Positions 45,446-54,591 of a stretch of DNA of 63,997 bases are shown here, one piece after another (positions within the stretch are counted from its first letter, which is position 1; each line of letters starts with the position of its first letter). The notes beneath the pieces are model-generated. The model had not been told where the DNA came from. It did not search any database and saw nothing but the letters and a program-made list of their open reading frames with translations. The position numbers were made by a program, and so were the translations under genes. Source of the stretch: Sphingomonadaceae bacterium (GTDB lineage Bacteria; Pseudomonadota; Alphaproteobacteria; Sphingomonadales; Sphingomonadaceae); assembly GCA_947473355.1 (NCBI GenBank), contig CANJCQ010000013.1, forward strand, positions 1-63,997, given 5' to 3'.

Positions 45446-46249
45446 ATGAAATCGATCTTCATCACCGGCGGCGGTTCGGGAATTGGCCGGGCGACAGCGC
45501 AACTGTTCGGCGCGCGAGGCTGGTTTGTCGGGCTGGGCGATATCAACGAGGCCGGGATGGCCGAGACTGCTGCGCTCCTGCCGGCCGGGGCCAGCTTTGC
45601 CCACCGTCTCGACGTGCGCAGCCCGGAAGACTGGGCCAGCGCGCTGGAAGCATTCGCGCGGGCCGCAGGCGGACGCATCGACGTGGTGTTCAACAATGCC
45701 GGCATCGCGCATGGCGGAGCGCTGACCGAGCTGTCCGAGTCCGAGATCGACCAACTGATCGCTGTCAACTTTCGCGGCGTGATCAATGGCGCGCGGGCAG
45801 CCTACCCCTGGCTTCAACAATCCGCGCCGGGCAGCTGCCTGCTCAACACCTGCAGCGCCTCGGCGCTCTATGGAACCGGTGGCCTCGCCACCTATTCGGC
45901 AACCAAATTTGCGGTCCGCGCAATAACCGAAGCGCTCGACACCGAATGGCAGGACGATGCCATCGCCGTGCGATCAATCATGCCGAGTTTCATCGATACA
46001 CCGCTGCTGGCGGGACCTGCCAATGCCAGCAGCAACATGCAGAAGCGCGATGTCGTCACCGCCGCAGGGCTCGAGTTCACGCCCGTCGAAAGCGTGGCCG
46101 AAGCGGCCTGGCAGGCAGTCCACGGCGCCCGCACGCATACACTGGTCGGCAAGACCGCCCGGCAGATGGCCCTGGCCGCCAAATGGGCTCCGGGCTACCT
46201 CAAAACCCGCGCGCGCAAACTGATGAAGGTGCGGCTGGGGCAATCCTAG
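45446..46249 (+). CDS. Short-chain dehydrogenase/reductase
   Basis: Classical SDR of 267 residues. TGGGSGIGRATAQLFG is the cofactor loop, FNNAGIAHGG the NNAG motif, and YSATKFAVRA the YxxxK. SCSA supplies the catalytic serine region (NTCSASALYG). An AGGAGG Shine-Dalgarno sequence precedes the ATG. It is 15 bases after the glycosylase gene. The substrate is unknown; the sequence style suggests an acetoin-, steroid- or sugar-type SDR. Confidence 0.87.
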   Translation: MKSIFITGGGSGIGRATAQLFGARGWFVGLGDINEAGMAETAALLPAGASFAHRLDVRSPEDWASALEAFARAAGGRIDVVFNNAGIAHGGALTELSESEIDQLIAVNFRGVINGARAAYPWLQQSAPGSCLLNTCSASALYGTGGLATYSATKFAVRAITEALDTEWQDDAIAVRSIMPSFIDTPLLAGPANASSNMQKRDVVTAAGLEFTPVESVAEAAWQAVHGARTHTLVGKTARQMALAAKWAPGYLKTRARKLMKVRLGQS

Positions 46250-46265
46250 CGACTGTTCGCAGAGG

Positions 46266-47375
46266 CTATTGCGCCGCCAGCCGCGCCACTGCCTGCTTGC
46301 CCGCCGGGCTCAGGAATGGAGCCGATGCAGCGAAGGGAACAATGGCTTCAGCCTCGCAGGCCTGCGCGACATGCGGCAGGCTTGGCCGGAAGGCCAGCCC
46401 ACCTCTGCCGATGCCGATGGCCCAGTATCCCTCTGCAGCAACCGGCTCGCGGCATTCGGCCTCTTCGAAGTGATAGTGGCGCAGCAACAGGCGGCGCAGC
46501 GCAGTCCCGATTTCGCGCACGACACTGCTTTCACCCTGGGCAAGCGGCACAACTGCAGTGCTGGTGAACCAGCTGCCCACGTCGACCTTGCGCCCGGTCT
46601 GGCGGTCAAACACGATCTGCCATTGCGCCTCGTCCGGATGCGCCCCGCCGCAATCGCCGCCCTCATCGACTGCCACTGAAAGGAAATTGCGGCCCACGAA
46701 ACCCGGTGCATAGCTGAATGCGAAATCGCCGTCGGTGCCGCTGTTGCCGAGCGCGCCCTGCATGCAGGCCACGAAATTTGCCGGATCGGCGGGCTTTGCC
46801 GGATCGAGCCGCAGCATGGCATTGATCGCGCGGTCGCCCGGCTGGGTGGCGGGATAGGAGAAGCTTGAGATGGTAACGCCCTCGAAGTGCGGCCCGACGT
46901 TGTAGGTCACTTCGCTGTAGGAAAATCCGCCCTTGCTTGCAGGCTTGGCGGCCTGTCGTACCGGGCTGATCCGCGGGGCAATGTAGCCTACGCTGCCGCA
47001 GGGCCCATCGTCCGTGGAACCAGTGGCGACCCGGGTCAGCGTGATCGGCAAAGTCCTTGCGCCCGAACGCCACTCGCCGGAAAGGCCGCCGCCTGCGCGC
47101 GGCGCGACAGTCCATGTGCCGGTGACTTTTTCGCCGCCCTCACCATGTTCGCTCCAGCTGCCATTCGCCGCGTGTTCCAGCGCGATCGGCTGCATCTTGC
47201 TGAGGTAATAATAGGAGCCCCGGCTGAACTCGCCGCCGTTGTTGTTCAGGCAGGCCATGACCGGCAGGGTGCCGACAGTCCCGCGCCAGACGCCTTCCCA
47301 GGCCGGCGGCGGGGCTTCGGCAAGCGCAGGCGAAGCGAGCAGCCCGCCCAGAATTGCCAAAATCGGGCTGCGCAT
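46266..47375 (-). CDS. Secreted protein of unknown function
   Basis: 369 residues. A signal peptide (SPILAILGGLLASPALA) is followed by a domain starting WEGVWRGTVGTLPVMACLNN, which recalls small lipocalin- or beta-barrel-like repeats (GTWTVAPRAGGGLSGEW), then a DUF3298-like stretch (FDRQTGRKVDVGSWFT). The C-terminal part contains several cysteines. I do not recognise the whole protein. The ATG at 47375 overlaps the PhhB-like stop by one base (TGATG), which decides the start. Confidence 0.68.
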   Translation of the reverse strand: MRSPILAILGGLLASPALAEAPPPAWEGVWRGTVGTLPVMACLNNNGGEFSRGSYYYLSKMQPIALEHAANGSWSEHGEGGEKVTGTWTVAPRAGGGLSGEWRSGARTLPITLTRVATGSTDDGPCGSVGYIAPRISPVRQAAKPASKGGFSYSEVTYNVGPHFEGVTISSFSYPATQPGDRAINAMLRLDPAKPADPANFVACMQGALGNSGTDGDFAFSYAPGFVGRNFLSVAVDEGGDCGGAHPDEAQWQIVFDRQTGRKVDVGSWFTSTAVVPLAQGESSVVREIGTALRRLLLRHYHFEEAECREPVAAEGYWAIGIGRGGLAFRPSLPHVAQACEAEAIVPFAASAPFLSPAGKQAVARLAAQ

Positions 47376-47665
47376 CACGCCATCTCCCCGATCGCCTGCG
47401 CCAAGTCCACATCGCGCTTGCTCAGCCCCTTCGCGTCGTGCGTGGTGAGCGTAACATCCACCCGGTTCCAGACATTCGCCCACTCCGGATGGTGATCCGC
47501 CTTCTCCGCCAGCAGCGCGACGCGCGTCATGAAGGCGAAAGCTTCGCTGAAATCCGCAAAGGTAAAGCGGCGGGTGATGGCCAGGCCATCGTCACGCAGC
47601 GACCAGCCGGGAAGGACCGCCAGCGCCTTATCGCGCTCGGCATCGGTGAGTTTGGGAATTGGCAT
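47375..47665 (-). CDS. phhB: 4a-hydroxytetrahydrobiopterin (pterin-4a-carbinolamine) dehydratase
   Basis: 96 residues, the family length. [17 protein letters not shown] is the N-terminus and [27 protein letters not shown] contains the EKADHHPEW catalytic histidines (HHPEW motif). It recycles the pterin cofactor used by phenylalanine hydroxylase. No phhA gene is in the window, so the partner is elsewhere. AGGAG lies eight bases upstream of the start. Confidence 0.95.
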   Translation of the reverse strand: MPIPKLTDAERDKALAVLPGWSLRDDGLAITRRFTFADFSEAFAFMTRVALLAEKADHHPEWANVWNRVDVTLTTHDAKGLSKRDVDLAQAIGEMA

Positions 47666-47714
47666 GGGCAGCACTCCTTGGCAGCCAGCCGACATTCCCC
47701 TATCGCGCTGCCCC

Positions 47715-48293
47715 ATGCAAGTGTGCACCCTCACTGCCAGCGATCTCGCCTGCCGAAGGGGGGACCGCGTGCTGTTCAGGGGCCTGTCGCTGGAACTGCG
47801 CGGCGGCGAGGCATGCCAGATCACCGGCGCCAACGGCATTGGCAAATCGAGCCTGATCCGCATTATCGCCGGGCTGATGCCCGCTTTTGCCGGGTCGGTT
47901 GCGGTGGAGGGCCAGATCGGCCTGATTGACGAACGCCCCGCGCTCGATCCGCAATTGCCGCTGGGCCCGGCACTGTCCTTCTGGCAGCGACTGGATGGAG
48001 GGGCGGAATCGGCCATCGAACGGCTTGGCCTCGCCAATCTGCTCGATGTGCCGGTGCGTTATCTTTCGACCGGCCAGAAAAAGCGCGCGGCGCTGGCCCG
48101 GCTGCTCGGCCAGAAAGCGGCGGTGTGGCTGCTTGATGAGCCGCTCAACGGGCTCGACAGCCAGGCGGTACAACTGGTCGAGGCGCTGGCGGGTGAACAC
48201 CTCGCGCAGGGCGGCATCTGCCTGATCGCCTCGCACCAGCCCTTTGCGCTGGAGGGCATGGGGCGAATGGCCCTCGCGGATTACACGCCATGA
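47715..48293 (+). CDS. ccmA: Heme exporter ATP-binding protein CcmA
   Basis: ABC ATPase of the cytochrome c maturation system I. In 192 residues [19 protein letters not shown] is the Walker A region, [16 protein letters not shown] the signature (STGQ in place of LSGGQ, a known CcmA feature), and [11 protein letters not shown] the Walker B. With CcmB and CcmC it releases holo-CcmE. A four-base overlap with ccmB shows coupling. The start ATG was chosen because the family begins close to [12 protein letters not shown]. Confidence 0.93.
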   Translation: MQVCTLTASDLACRRGDRVLFRGLSLELRGGEACQITGANGIGKSSLIRIIAGLMPAFAGSVAVEGQIGLIDERPALDPQLPLGPALSFWQRLDGGAESAIERLGLANLLDVPVRYLSTGQKKRAALARLLGQKAAVWLLDEPLNGLDSQAVQLVEALAGEHLAQGGICLIASHQPFALEGMGRMALADYTP

Positions 48294-48949
48294 GCGCCAG
48301 CCTGTTCCAGCTCCTGCGCCGCGATCTCGGCATGCTCCTTTTCGGTGGCAGGCGCGGCGGGACCATGTTGCCGCTGCTGTTCTTCCTTGCGGTCGCCATG
48401 CTGTTTCCCTTCGCGGTCGGGCCAGACCCCAGATTGCTCGCCCGCACCGGCGGCGGGGTGATCTGGGTGGCGGCGCTGCTTGCGGCGATCCTGCCGCTCG
48501 ACCGCCTGATCGAACCCGACATCGAGCTCGGCTTTTTCGACCAATGGGCGCTGCGCGGGATTGCCGAGGAGTGGATCGTCACGGTCCGCGTCCTGGCCCA
48601 CTGGCTGAGCTTCGGCCCGCCCCTGATGCTCGCCGCAATAGTCTCCGCCGCCCTGCTGGGGCTCGATGGCCAGACCCTGAAACTGGTCGAACTCGGCCTG
48701 CTGGCAGGCACACCGGGACTGGCTGCGCTGGGCGTGATGGTTGCGGCTGTCACCGCAGGCCTGCGCGGCGGCGCGGCGCTGGCCGGGCTGCTGGTGATCC
48801 CACTGGCCGTGCCGCTGCTGGTGTTTGGCGCGGGGAGCCTTGCGACCGGCGGCGAAAGCGGGATTGCGCTGACGGCTGCGGTTAGCCTGGTGCTGCTGGC
48901 GATGACGCCATTTGCGGCGGGAGCGGCGGTCAGGGCTGCGCGGGGGTAA
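48290..48949 (+). CDS. ccmB: Heme exporter membrane protein CcmB
   Basis: 219 residues with six membrane segments (for example MLPLLFFLAVAMLFPFAVG and GVIWVAALLAAILPLDR). The charged LFEPD-like segment LIEPDIELGFFDQW is the CcmB motif. It is the membrane partner of CcmA in heme-to-CcmE transfer. Unlike many clusters, ccmC does not follow; an unrelated gene is next, so ccmC and ccmE must be elsewhere. Confidence 0.92.
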   Translation: MSASLFQLLRRDLGMLLFGGRRGGTMLPLLFFLAVAMLFPFAVGPDPRLLARTGGGVIWVAALLAAILPLDRLIEPDIELGFFDQWALRGIAEEWIVTVRVLAHWLSFGPPLMLAAIVSAALLGLDGQTLKLVELGLLAGTPGLAALGVMVAAVTAGLRGGAALAGLLVIPLAVPLLVFGAGSLATGGESGIALTAAVSLVLLAMTPFAAGAAVRAARG

Positions 48950-49050
48950 GGGGGTAAGGATTGAGGCGAGCAGTCTGGCTCCAATGCCCAATCTGCCCTT
49001 GCTGTTAGAATAGGGAGGCCTAAAAAGCAGCCATATTTGCTTTGGAGGAT

Positions 49051-49857
49051 ATGTTGCAGGGCGGGATTGCGCAAACCATTGGGCTAGTATTTGCAGCCAA
49101 CGCGCGACGCCATCGGATCTCTTATCCGGACTGGCAGGACGCATCGATCTACCAGTTCTGCAACAAAGTCAGTTTCGAAGGGCGGAGGCGTGCGAGCCTC
49201 TTCGGCTTTTCAAAGGCAATCGAAGTAGTCGACCCAAATGCTTGGCTCGACACGCTGCCTAACGACATGACCGGATCACGGCTATGTGTTTTGCCAAGGA
49301 ATGACCCGAACATCTCTGATCGAGAAAGCGTCGGCTTTGCGGGTGGTGGCCCGGTATTTTTGGCACAAGTTGACGCCCCGAAGCCTGAGGCATGGTTAGG
49401 CGAATGGCAAGTGACGAACCAAGGAGCACCCGATCAACGGATATGGTCGGTTACCTATCACAATTTTCCGAATGCGGGCACTGGCATTCAACCAGGATCG
49501 CAGCAGCAAGTGCGTGATGCTCTTTCTAAGGCACTCGAGGATGCCATTGAATTCAACGACTTGCACAAATTGAATTTCGGCGCCACATTTGTGGCAGCAA
49601 AAAATGCGCTGAGCGATAATGCCCCATTGCACGGCTTTTACCACGGCGATCTTGTTCCGGTGGAGCTCTTATCGCTGAGCGATCTACAATTATTCTCGTG
49701 CGCTGCGAAGGCTTGGGTCTTTGGCGGGATGGGTTCTTGGAACGATGTCTGGTTCGATGGCGATAGCCAAAAGGTCTACCGTGAGCTTAGCGATCGTCTT
49801 TTCTCAGCCATAGTCGAAGGCCTAGTGCTCGCGACCAACGCGAGCGATAGCGCGTAA
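49051..49857 (+). CDS. Hypothetical protein of lower GC content
   Basis: 268 residues, not recognised. It is soluble in style, with RRHRISYPDWQDASIYQF near the start and GSWNDVWFDGDSQKVYREL near the end, no clear catalytic motif, no signal peptide and no membrane segment. Base composition is visibly closer to 50-55 percent GC than that of neighbours, suggesting horizontal gain. GGAGGATATG precedes the ATG with tight spacing, so a start at the TTG at 49042 or 49054 is possible. It stands alone between ccmB and map. Confidence 0.6.
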   Translation: MLQGGIAQTIGLVFAANARRHRISYPDWQDASIYQFCNKVSFEGRRRASLFGFSKAIEVVDPNAWLDTLPNDMTGSRLCVLPRNDPNISDRESVGFAGGGPVFLAQVDAPKPEAWLGEWQVTNQGAPDQRIWSVTYHNFPNAGTGIQPGSQQQVRDALSKALEDAIEFNDLHKLNFGATFVAAKNALSDNAPLHGFYHGDLVPVELLSLSDLQLFSCAAKAWVFGGMGSWNDVWFDGDSQKVYRELSDRLFSAIVEGLVLATNASDSA

Positions 49858-49939
49858 CACCGATCTGGCCCGACACGTCTGGAAATGAGTCATTTTGGCA
49901 AGCGGCGGACTGGCAAATGTCTGCCCTTTCACCGCCCCC

Positions 49940-50764
49940 TCAATAAGGCGGCTTGTCCAGCCCCTTCGGGCTCAGCGTAAACACCTCGCAGCCCTCGTCC
50001 GTAATGCCAATAGTATGCTCGAACTGCGCCGACAGCGAGCGATCGCGGGTCACAGCCGTCCAGCCATCCTCGAGCAGTTTGACCGGCGACTTGCCGAGGT
50101 TGATCATCGGCTCGATGGTGAAGAACATGCCCGGCACCAGCTCCGGCCCTGTTCCCGCGCGCGCGGCGTGGACCACTTCGGGGGCGTCGTGGAACAATCG
50201 CCCCACCCCATGCCCGCAGAATTCGCGCACCACGCCATAACGATTGCCCTCGGCATGGCGCTGGATCGCGGCGCCGATATCGCCCAGATGCGCGCCGGGG
50301 CGGGCCTGTTCGATGCCCAGCATCAGGCATTCATAGGTCACCTCGACCAGCCGCCGCGCCTTCAGCGGCACATCGCCGACGAGGTACATCCGGCTCGAAT
50401 CGCCATGCCAGCCATCGAGCAAGGGCGTCACGTCGATATTGACGATGTCGCCATCCTTGAGCGTCTTGTCCGAAGGAATGCCGTGGCACACGACATGGTT
50501 GATCGAGATGCAGCACGAGTGCGCATAGCCGCGATAGCCGAGCGTTGCGGGGACGGCGCCATGATCCAGCGTGAACTGCCGCACGAAGTCGTCAATTGCC
50601 GCGGTGGTCACCCCCGGCTGCACCAAGGGCGCCAGCGCATCGAGGTTTTCCGCCGCCAGCCGACCGGCCTTGCGCATGCCTTCGAAGGCCTCGGGGCCAT
50701 GCAGCTTGATGGTGCCGTCGCGCAGCTGGGTCTCGTCGGGGGCGACTGTCTGGTAATTGGTCAT
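49940..50764 (-). CDS. map: Methionine aminopeptidase (type I)
   Basis: Removes the initiator Met from nascent proteins. In 274 residues the metal ligands lie in IVNIDVTPLLDGWHGDSSRM (two aspartates), FCGHGVGRLFH (His), and FTIEPMI (Glu), with a final glutamate in SAQFEHTIGI. AAIDDFVRQFTLDHGAVPATLGY is the family's N-terminal segment. The ATG at 50764 was preferred to two upstream GTG codons. Confidence 0.95.
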   Translation of the reverse strand: MTNYQTVAPDETQLRDGTIKLHGPEAFEGMRKAGRLAAENLDALAPLVQPGVTTAAIDDFVRQFTLDHGAVPATLGYRGYAHSCCISINHVVCHGIPSDKTLKDGDIVNIDVTPLLDGWHGDSSRMYLVGDVPLKARRLVEVTYECLMLGIEQARPGAHLGDIGAAIQRHAEGNRYGVVREFCGHGVGRLFHDAPEVVHAARAGTGPELVPGMFFTIEPMINLGKSPVKLLEDGWTAVTRDRSLSAQFEHTIGITDEGCEVFTLSPKGLDKPPY

Positions 50765-50802
50765 GCGCACCACTTAGCGATGTGGGCGGCAAATTGCGAG
50801 TG

Positions 50803-51618
50803 TCAGCGCTTCACTGAAAAACTCGCGCGGTATTCGGGCTTCACTGCCGCCAGCACCGCCGCCGTCACCGGCACGGTCGCCTCATAACTGCCCTCGGCAT
50901 AGGCCCCGGCCTCATAGGGCGCGACCAGCACGCCGATGCGGTCGAAGGTCTGGCGGTTCGACGAGCCCAGAATGATCGTGCTCTCCAGCGGATCGATGCA
51001 ATCGTTGAACAGCTCTTCACTATTCCGGTCCACCGGCTCCCCCCGTTTTTCGGCGCGCTGCTTGTCGATCTGGCGGCAGAATTCAGCCTGGATCGCAGCG
51101 CTGAGCTTTTGCGGCGAGACGAACAGGTCGGCAGGTTTGCGCCGCTGCTGGTTCGCCTTGTCCCACAGCATGGCGTCAAAGCCATGGTTGGGGTGCGCGC
51201 CGCCTTCGAAGGTATCGATCTCGGTTGAAAGGCTGAGCCAGCCGGGCAAATCAGTCACCACCTTCCAGTCGATCCAGTAGCCGAAAGGACGAAACTCGAA
51301 GCCGCCCTCCTTGGCATCCTTGCGCCCGGTCCGCGCGCTGTCCTCCAGCACGGACCTGCGATCGGCAATATCGGCATCGAGCAGCGCCTTCAGCGCCGGG
51401 ATCGCTGCCGCGACGGCGGGATAGGCATATTCATAAGTGATCAGTTCATTCGCGACTTTCACCTCGCGCGCAGTGGCTGGCGCTGTCGTAGCACTGGCGG
51501 CAGCCGACGGGACTGCCGAAGTGCTGGCAGCGGGACTGGCCTCGGCGGGCGCATCCGTGGCCTTGTCACAGGCGCTGAGGGGCGAAAGCAGCAGCAAAGC
51601 AGCAAAAAGGCGGCGCAT
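50803..51618 (-). CDS. DUF4163/DUF3298-type lipoprotein
   Basis: 271 residues. The signal peptide RRLFAALLLLSPLSAC contains a lipobox (LSAC), then a Ser/Ala-rich linker (about 25-60). LITYEYAYPAVAAAIPALKALLDA starts a DUF4163-like domain (PdaC/SigV-type) and LSTEIDTFEGGAHPNHGFDAML leads into the DUF3298 half. It is probably a periplasmic or outer-membrane-anchored protein possibly linked to the cell wall; RsiV and PdaC relatives bind lysozyme or act near peptidoglycan. Function here is unknown. The longer ORF upstream lacks a signal peptide. Confidence 0.8.
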   Translation of the reverse strand: MRRLFAALLLLSPLSACDKATDAPAEASPAASTSAVPSAAASATTAPATAREVKVANELITYEYAYPAVAAAIPALKALLDADIADRRSVLEDSARTGRKDAKEGGFEFRPFGYWIDWKVVTDLPGWLSLSTEIDTFEGGAHPNHGFDAMLWDKANQQRRKPADLFVSPQKLSAAIQAEFCRQIDKQRAEKRGEPVDRNSEELFNDCIDPLESTIILGSSNRQTFDRIGVLVAPYEAGAYAEGSYEATVPVTAAVLAAVKPEYRASFSVKR

Positions 51619-51671
51619 CGGTGTTTTTCCTCTCGCGTCAGGCGGCAAGCAAGGTCTAGGCTTGGGACAAT

Positions 51672-53054
51672 ATGACCGACAGAAAAGCATTGATCCAGCC
51701 CGATAAGGGCCAGGACGCCCAGGCCATCCATCTCGTGAACAAGGACAGCCTGCCCGCGTGGCTGACCACGCTCAACGCCCAGCAGCGCGCGGCGCTCGCG
51801 GCGCAGAAGTTCGAAGCTAGCGGCTATGAATATGCCATTGTCCCCGATGGCGACAGCTGGTTCGTCGTCAGCGGCGTTGCCAATCCGGATAACCTGTCGA
51901 GCTGGTGCATGGCCAAGCTGGCGGAAGTGCTGCCGACCGGAACCTACCGCCGCGCGGGCGGAGATGCGGGCCCTGCCCTGCTGGGCTGGGTCACTGGCCA
52001 GTATCGCTTCGACCGCTATCGCGCTGAGCCAGCTGCCCAGGGCCCGCGCATTCTGTTGACCGGGCAGGTCAAGGCGATCGGCCCGGCATTGGCCGAGGCG
52101 AAGGCCACCGCATGGGTGCGCGATCTGGTCAACACGCCTGCCGAGGACATGGGGCCAGCCGAGCTCGAACATGCCGCAGAAGGCCTTGCCAAGGAGTTCA
52201 AAGCCGAGCTGCGTGTCACGCGCGGCGATGCGCTGGAGCGGGCATTTCCGATGGTGCACATGGTCGGCCGCGCCGCCGCACGCGACAAGGCCCCGCGCAT
52301 GATCGAGCTCGAATGGGGCAATGCCAAGCACCCGCGCCTCGCCATCATCGGCAAGGGCGTGACTTTCGACAGCGGCGGGCTCGATCTCAAGCCGGGCTCG
52401 TCGATGCTGCTGATGAAGAAAGACATGGGCGGCGCGGCGCATGCGCTGGCTCTGGCCCGGTTGATCATGGCAAGCGGATTGAAAGTGCGCCTTCACCTGC
52501 TTGTTCCGGCAGCCGAAAATTCCTTATCCGGCAATGCCTTTCGCCCCGGCGATGTGCTCAAATCGCGCGCCGGGATCTCGGTCGAGATCGGCAACACCGA
52601 CGCTGAAGGGCGGCTGCTACTCGGCGATGCCCTCGCCCGGGCTGGCGAAGAAAAGCCGGAATTGATCATCGATTTCGCCACCCTGACCGGCGCTGCCCGC
52701 TCGGCGCTCGGACCAGACCTGCCCGCGCTGTTCGCCCGCCGCGAGGAAACCGCCGCAGAGCTGCTCAAGGCCGGGAAAGAGGCCGACGACGCCTGCTGGC
52801 AACTGCCGCTCTGGGATCCTTACCGCGAATACCTCAAGTCCGACATCGCCGACATCAACAACAGCCACACCAATGGCTATGCCGGGGCATCCGTCGCCGC
52901 GCTGTTCCTCGACCGGTTCGTGCCTGAGGGCACCGACTGGGCGCATTTCGACACATTCGCCTGGCGTCCGGTCGCCAAACCCGGACGCCCCAAGGGCGGT
53001 GACGCGCTCGGCCTGCGCGCCGCATGGCGGATGTTGCAGAACCGCTTCGCTTAG
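51672..53054 (+). CDS. Leucyl aminopeptidase family (M17) protein
   Basis: Zn/Mn-dependent M17 aminopeptidase of 460 residues. GKGVTFDSGGLDLKPGSSMLLMKKDMGGAA is the metal-binding region and NTDAEGRLLLGDALA the M17 signature (NTDAEGRL). VNTPAEDMGPAELEHAA begins the catalytic domain after an N-terminal alpha/beta domain. It trims N-terminal residues from peptides in the cytoplasm. It starts 53 bases from the divergent lipoprotein gene. Confidence 0.93.
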   Translation: MTDRKALIQPDKGQDAQAIHLVNKDSLPAWLTTLNAQQRAALAAQKFEASGYEYAIVPDGDSWFVVSGVANPDNLSSWCMAKLAEVLPTGTYRRAGGDAGPALLGWVTGQYRFDRYRAEPAAQGPRILLTGQVKAIGPALAEAKATAWVRDLVNTPAEDMGPAELEHAAEGLAKEFKAELRVTRGDALERAFPMVHMVGRAAARDKAPRMIELEWGNAKHPRLAIIGKGVTFDSGGLDLKPGSSMLLMKKDMGGAAHALALARLIMASGLKVRLHLLVPAAENSLSGNAFRPGDVLKSRAGISVEIGNTDAEGRLLLGDALARAGEEKPELIIDFATLTGAARSALGPDLPALFARREETAAELLKAGKEADDACWQLPLWDPYREYLKSDIADINNSHTNGYAGASVAALFLDRFVPEGTDWAHFDTFAWRPVAKPGRPKGGDALGLRAAWRMLQNRFA

Positions 53055-53095
53055 GGCAATCTCCTCTCAACAAGATAATGAGAGGAACTGCGATC

Positions 53096-54337
53096 ATGCA
53101 GAAACTGGACGAGCTTGAGCTGCCCTATCTGGCAATGGAAGATCCGGCATTTGCCGTCGACCCCCTGCCCCATTTCGCCAAGGCCCGCGAACAGCACCCG
53201 TGGCTGGCAGACTGCGCCTTCGGCAAGGTCGTCCACCAGTTCGATGCGATCAAGGACATCCTTTATCTCGATCACTCGCTGGTTGGCGCCTATACCGACG
53301 TGGTCGACATCATGGGCGCGCGCGGCACCAGCTGGGGGCGCTTCCAGCAGGAGAGCATGCTGGGCTCCAGCGGCGAGAAACACGCCCGCATGCGCCGCGT
53401 TCTCGCCCCGGCCTTCACCCCGCAGCGAGCCAAGAACCACCGCCCGCTGATGAAAGAGGTCATCGCCAGGCATCTCGACGAATGGGTGCCCAGGGGCGCA
53501 TTCGACTTCGAGGAGTTTGCCTCGCTGTTCCCGATCCGCGTCATGTGCAGCCTGATCGGCGCCTCGCACGACGTGATCCCCTCGATCCGCAGCAGCCTTG
53601 AAACCTTCGGCATGTCGATGAGCATGGACAAGGCCATTTTACCGAACCTCGTTGAGGCGATGGATGTGCTAGATGCTTTCGTGCAGGATCTTGTCGCCCA
53701 GCGGCTCAAGGCGCGTAAACCGGCGGGCGAGGAAGACTTGCTCGAAACCCTCGTCAGCACGCTCGACGATGGCGGCCTCAGCGAGCGCGAGCTTTACGAT
53801 CTGCTGATCTTCCTGTTCGTCGCAGGCTATGACACCTCGAAGAATGCGCTGACCCTCGCAATGGATTCGTTGCTCCTCCAGCCCGAGCTTTATCAGCGCT
53901 GCGCCGAAGATCTCGATTTTTGCCGCAAGGTGGTCGAGGAAAACTTCCGCTTCCTCACCACCTCGACCATCGCCCGCACGGTGACGAAGGACATCGTTTA
54001 CCGCGACGTGTTGATCCCCGAGGGCTCGCTGCTGTTCTTCACGGTCAATGTCGCCGGGCGCGATCCCACGGCGGTGGAGGAACCTGACAGTTTCGATCCC
54101 GAGCGCGCGCAATCGCGGCGGCACATTGCTTTCGGCCAGGGCGTCCACATCTGCCTCGGCCAGTTCATCGCCCGCGCCCAGATCGAGGAAGGGCTGCACC
54201 AGATCGCCCAGCGCATCCGCAATCCGCGCCGCACTGGTCCATCGTCATGGCGTCCGTTTTTCGGGGTCTGGGGGCTGATCGGGCTGCCGATCGAGTTCGA
54301 TCCGGCCCCGGCAAGGGCGCTGGAGGAAGTGGGTTAG
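53096..54337 (+). CDS. Cytochrome P450
   Basis: 413-residue bacterial class I P450. The I-helix motif AGYDTSKN (residues 243-250), the ExxR in EENFR (about 281-285) and the heme loop FGQGVHICLGQ with C353 are all intact. RGTSWGRF and EKHARMRRVLAPAF are the C-helix region. The ATG at 53096, with AGAGGA upstream, was chosen over an earlier ATG. Electrons would come from a [2Fe-2S] ferredoxin such as the one at 44408. The substrate is unknown; it is near the catabolic island. Confidence 0.93.
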   Translation: MQKLDELELPYLAMEDPAFAVDPLPHFAKAREQHPWLADCAFGKVVHQFDAIKDILYLDHSLVGAYTDVVDIMGARGTSWGRFQQESMLGSSGEKHARMRRVLAPAFTPQRAKNHRPLMKEVIARHLDEWVPRGAFDFEEFASLFPIRVMCSLIGASHDVIPSIRSSLETFGMSMSMDKAILPNLVEAMDVLDAFVQDLVAQRLKARKPAGEEDLLETLVSTLDDGGLSERELYDLLIFLFVAGYDTSKNALTLAMDSLLLQPELYQRCAEDLDFCRKVVEENFRFLTTSTIARTVTKDIVYRDVLIPEGSLLFFTVNVAGRDPTAVEEPDSFDPERAQSRRHIAFGQGVHICLGQFIARAQIEEGLHQIAQRIRNPRRTGPSSWRPFFGVWGLIGLPIEFDPAPARALEEVG

Positions 54338-54369
54338 AGTTTTCCCGTTTGAAATTGTAGCCCGACGTT

Positions 54370-54547
54370 CTTCCCCCTTGATGGGGGAAGGATAGGGAGA
54401 CTTACGGAGCGAAGCGGAGTTAGTCGCAGTTGGATGGGGGTGAGCGTGCCGTCGAACGCAGCGTCGGATTGCGAAATCACCCCTATCCAGCTTCGACTAG
54501 GCAACAAGTTGCCAAGTCTTCGCATCCTTCCCCCATCAAGGGGGAAG
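54370..54547. repeat. Composite palindromic element (about 178 bp)
   Basis: A perfect 24 bp inverted repeat (54370-54393 and 54524-54547; core CTTCCCCCTTGATGGGGGAAG) bounds an inner section with weaker palindromic parts (GGGGGTGA against TCACCCCTATCC). Its build matches the element at 19599, with a different arm sequence. It lies between the P450 gene and the following minus-strand gene. No gene is seen inside; the 254-base gap is otherwise empty. Confidence 0.85.
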
Positions 54548-54591
54548 AAAGAGTGGCTCAATGACAATCGGAAAGCCGTAGTGGCGAGGGA

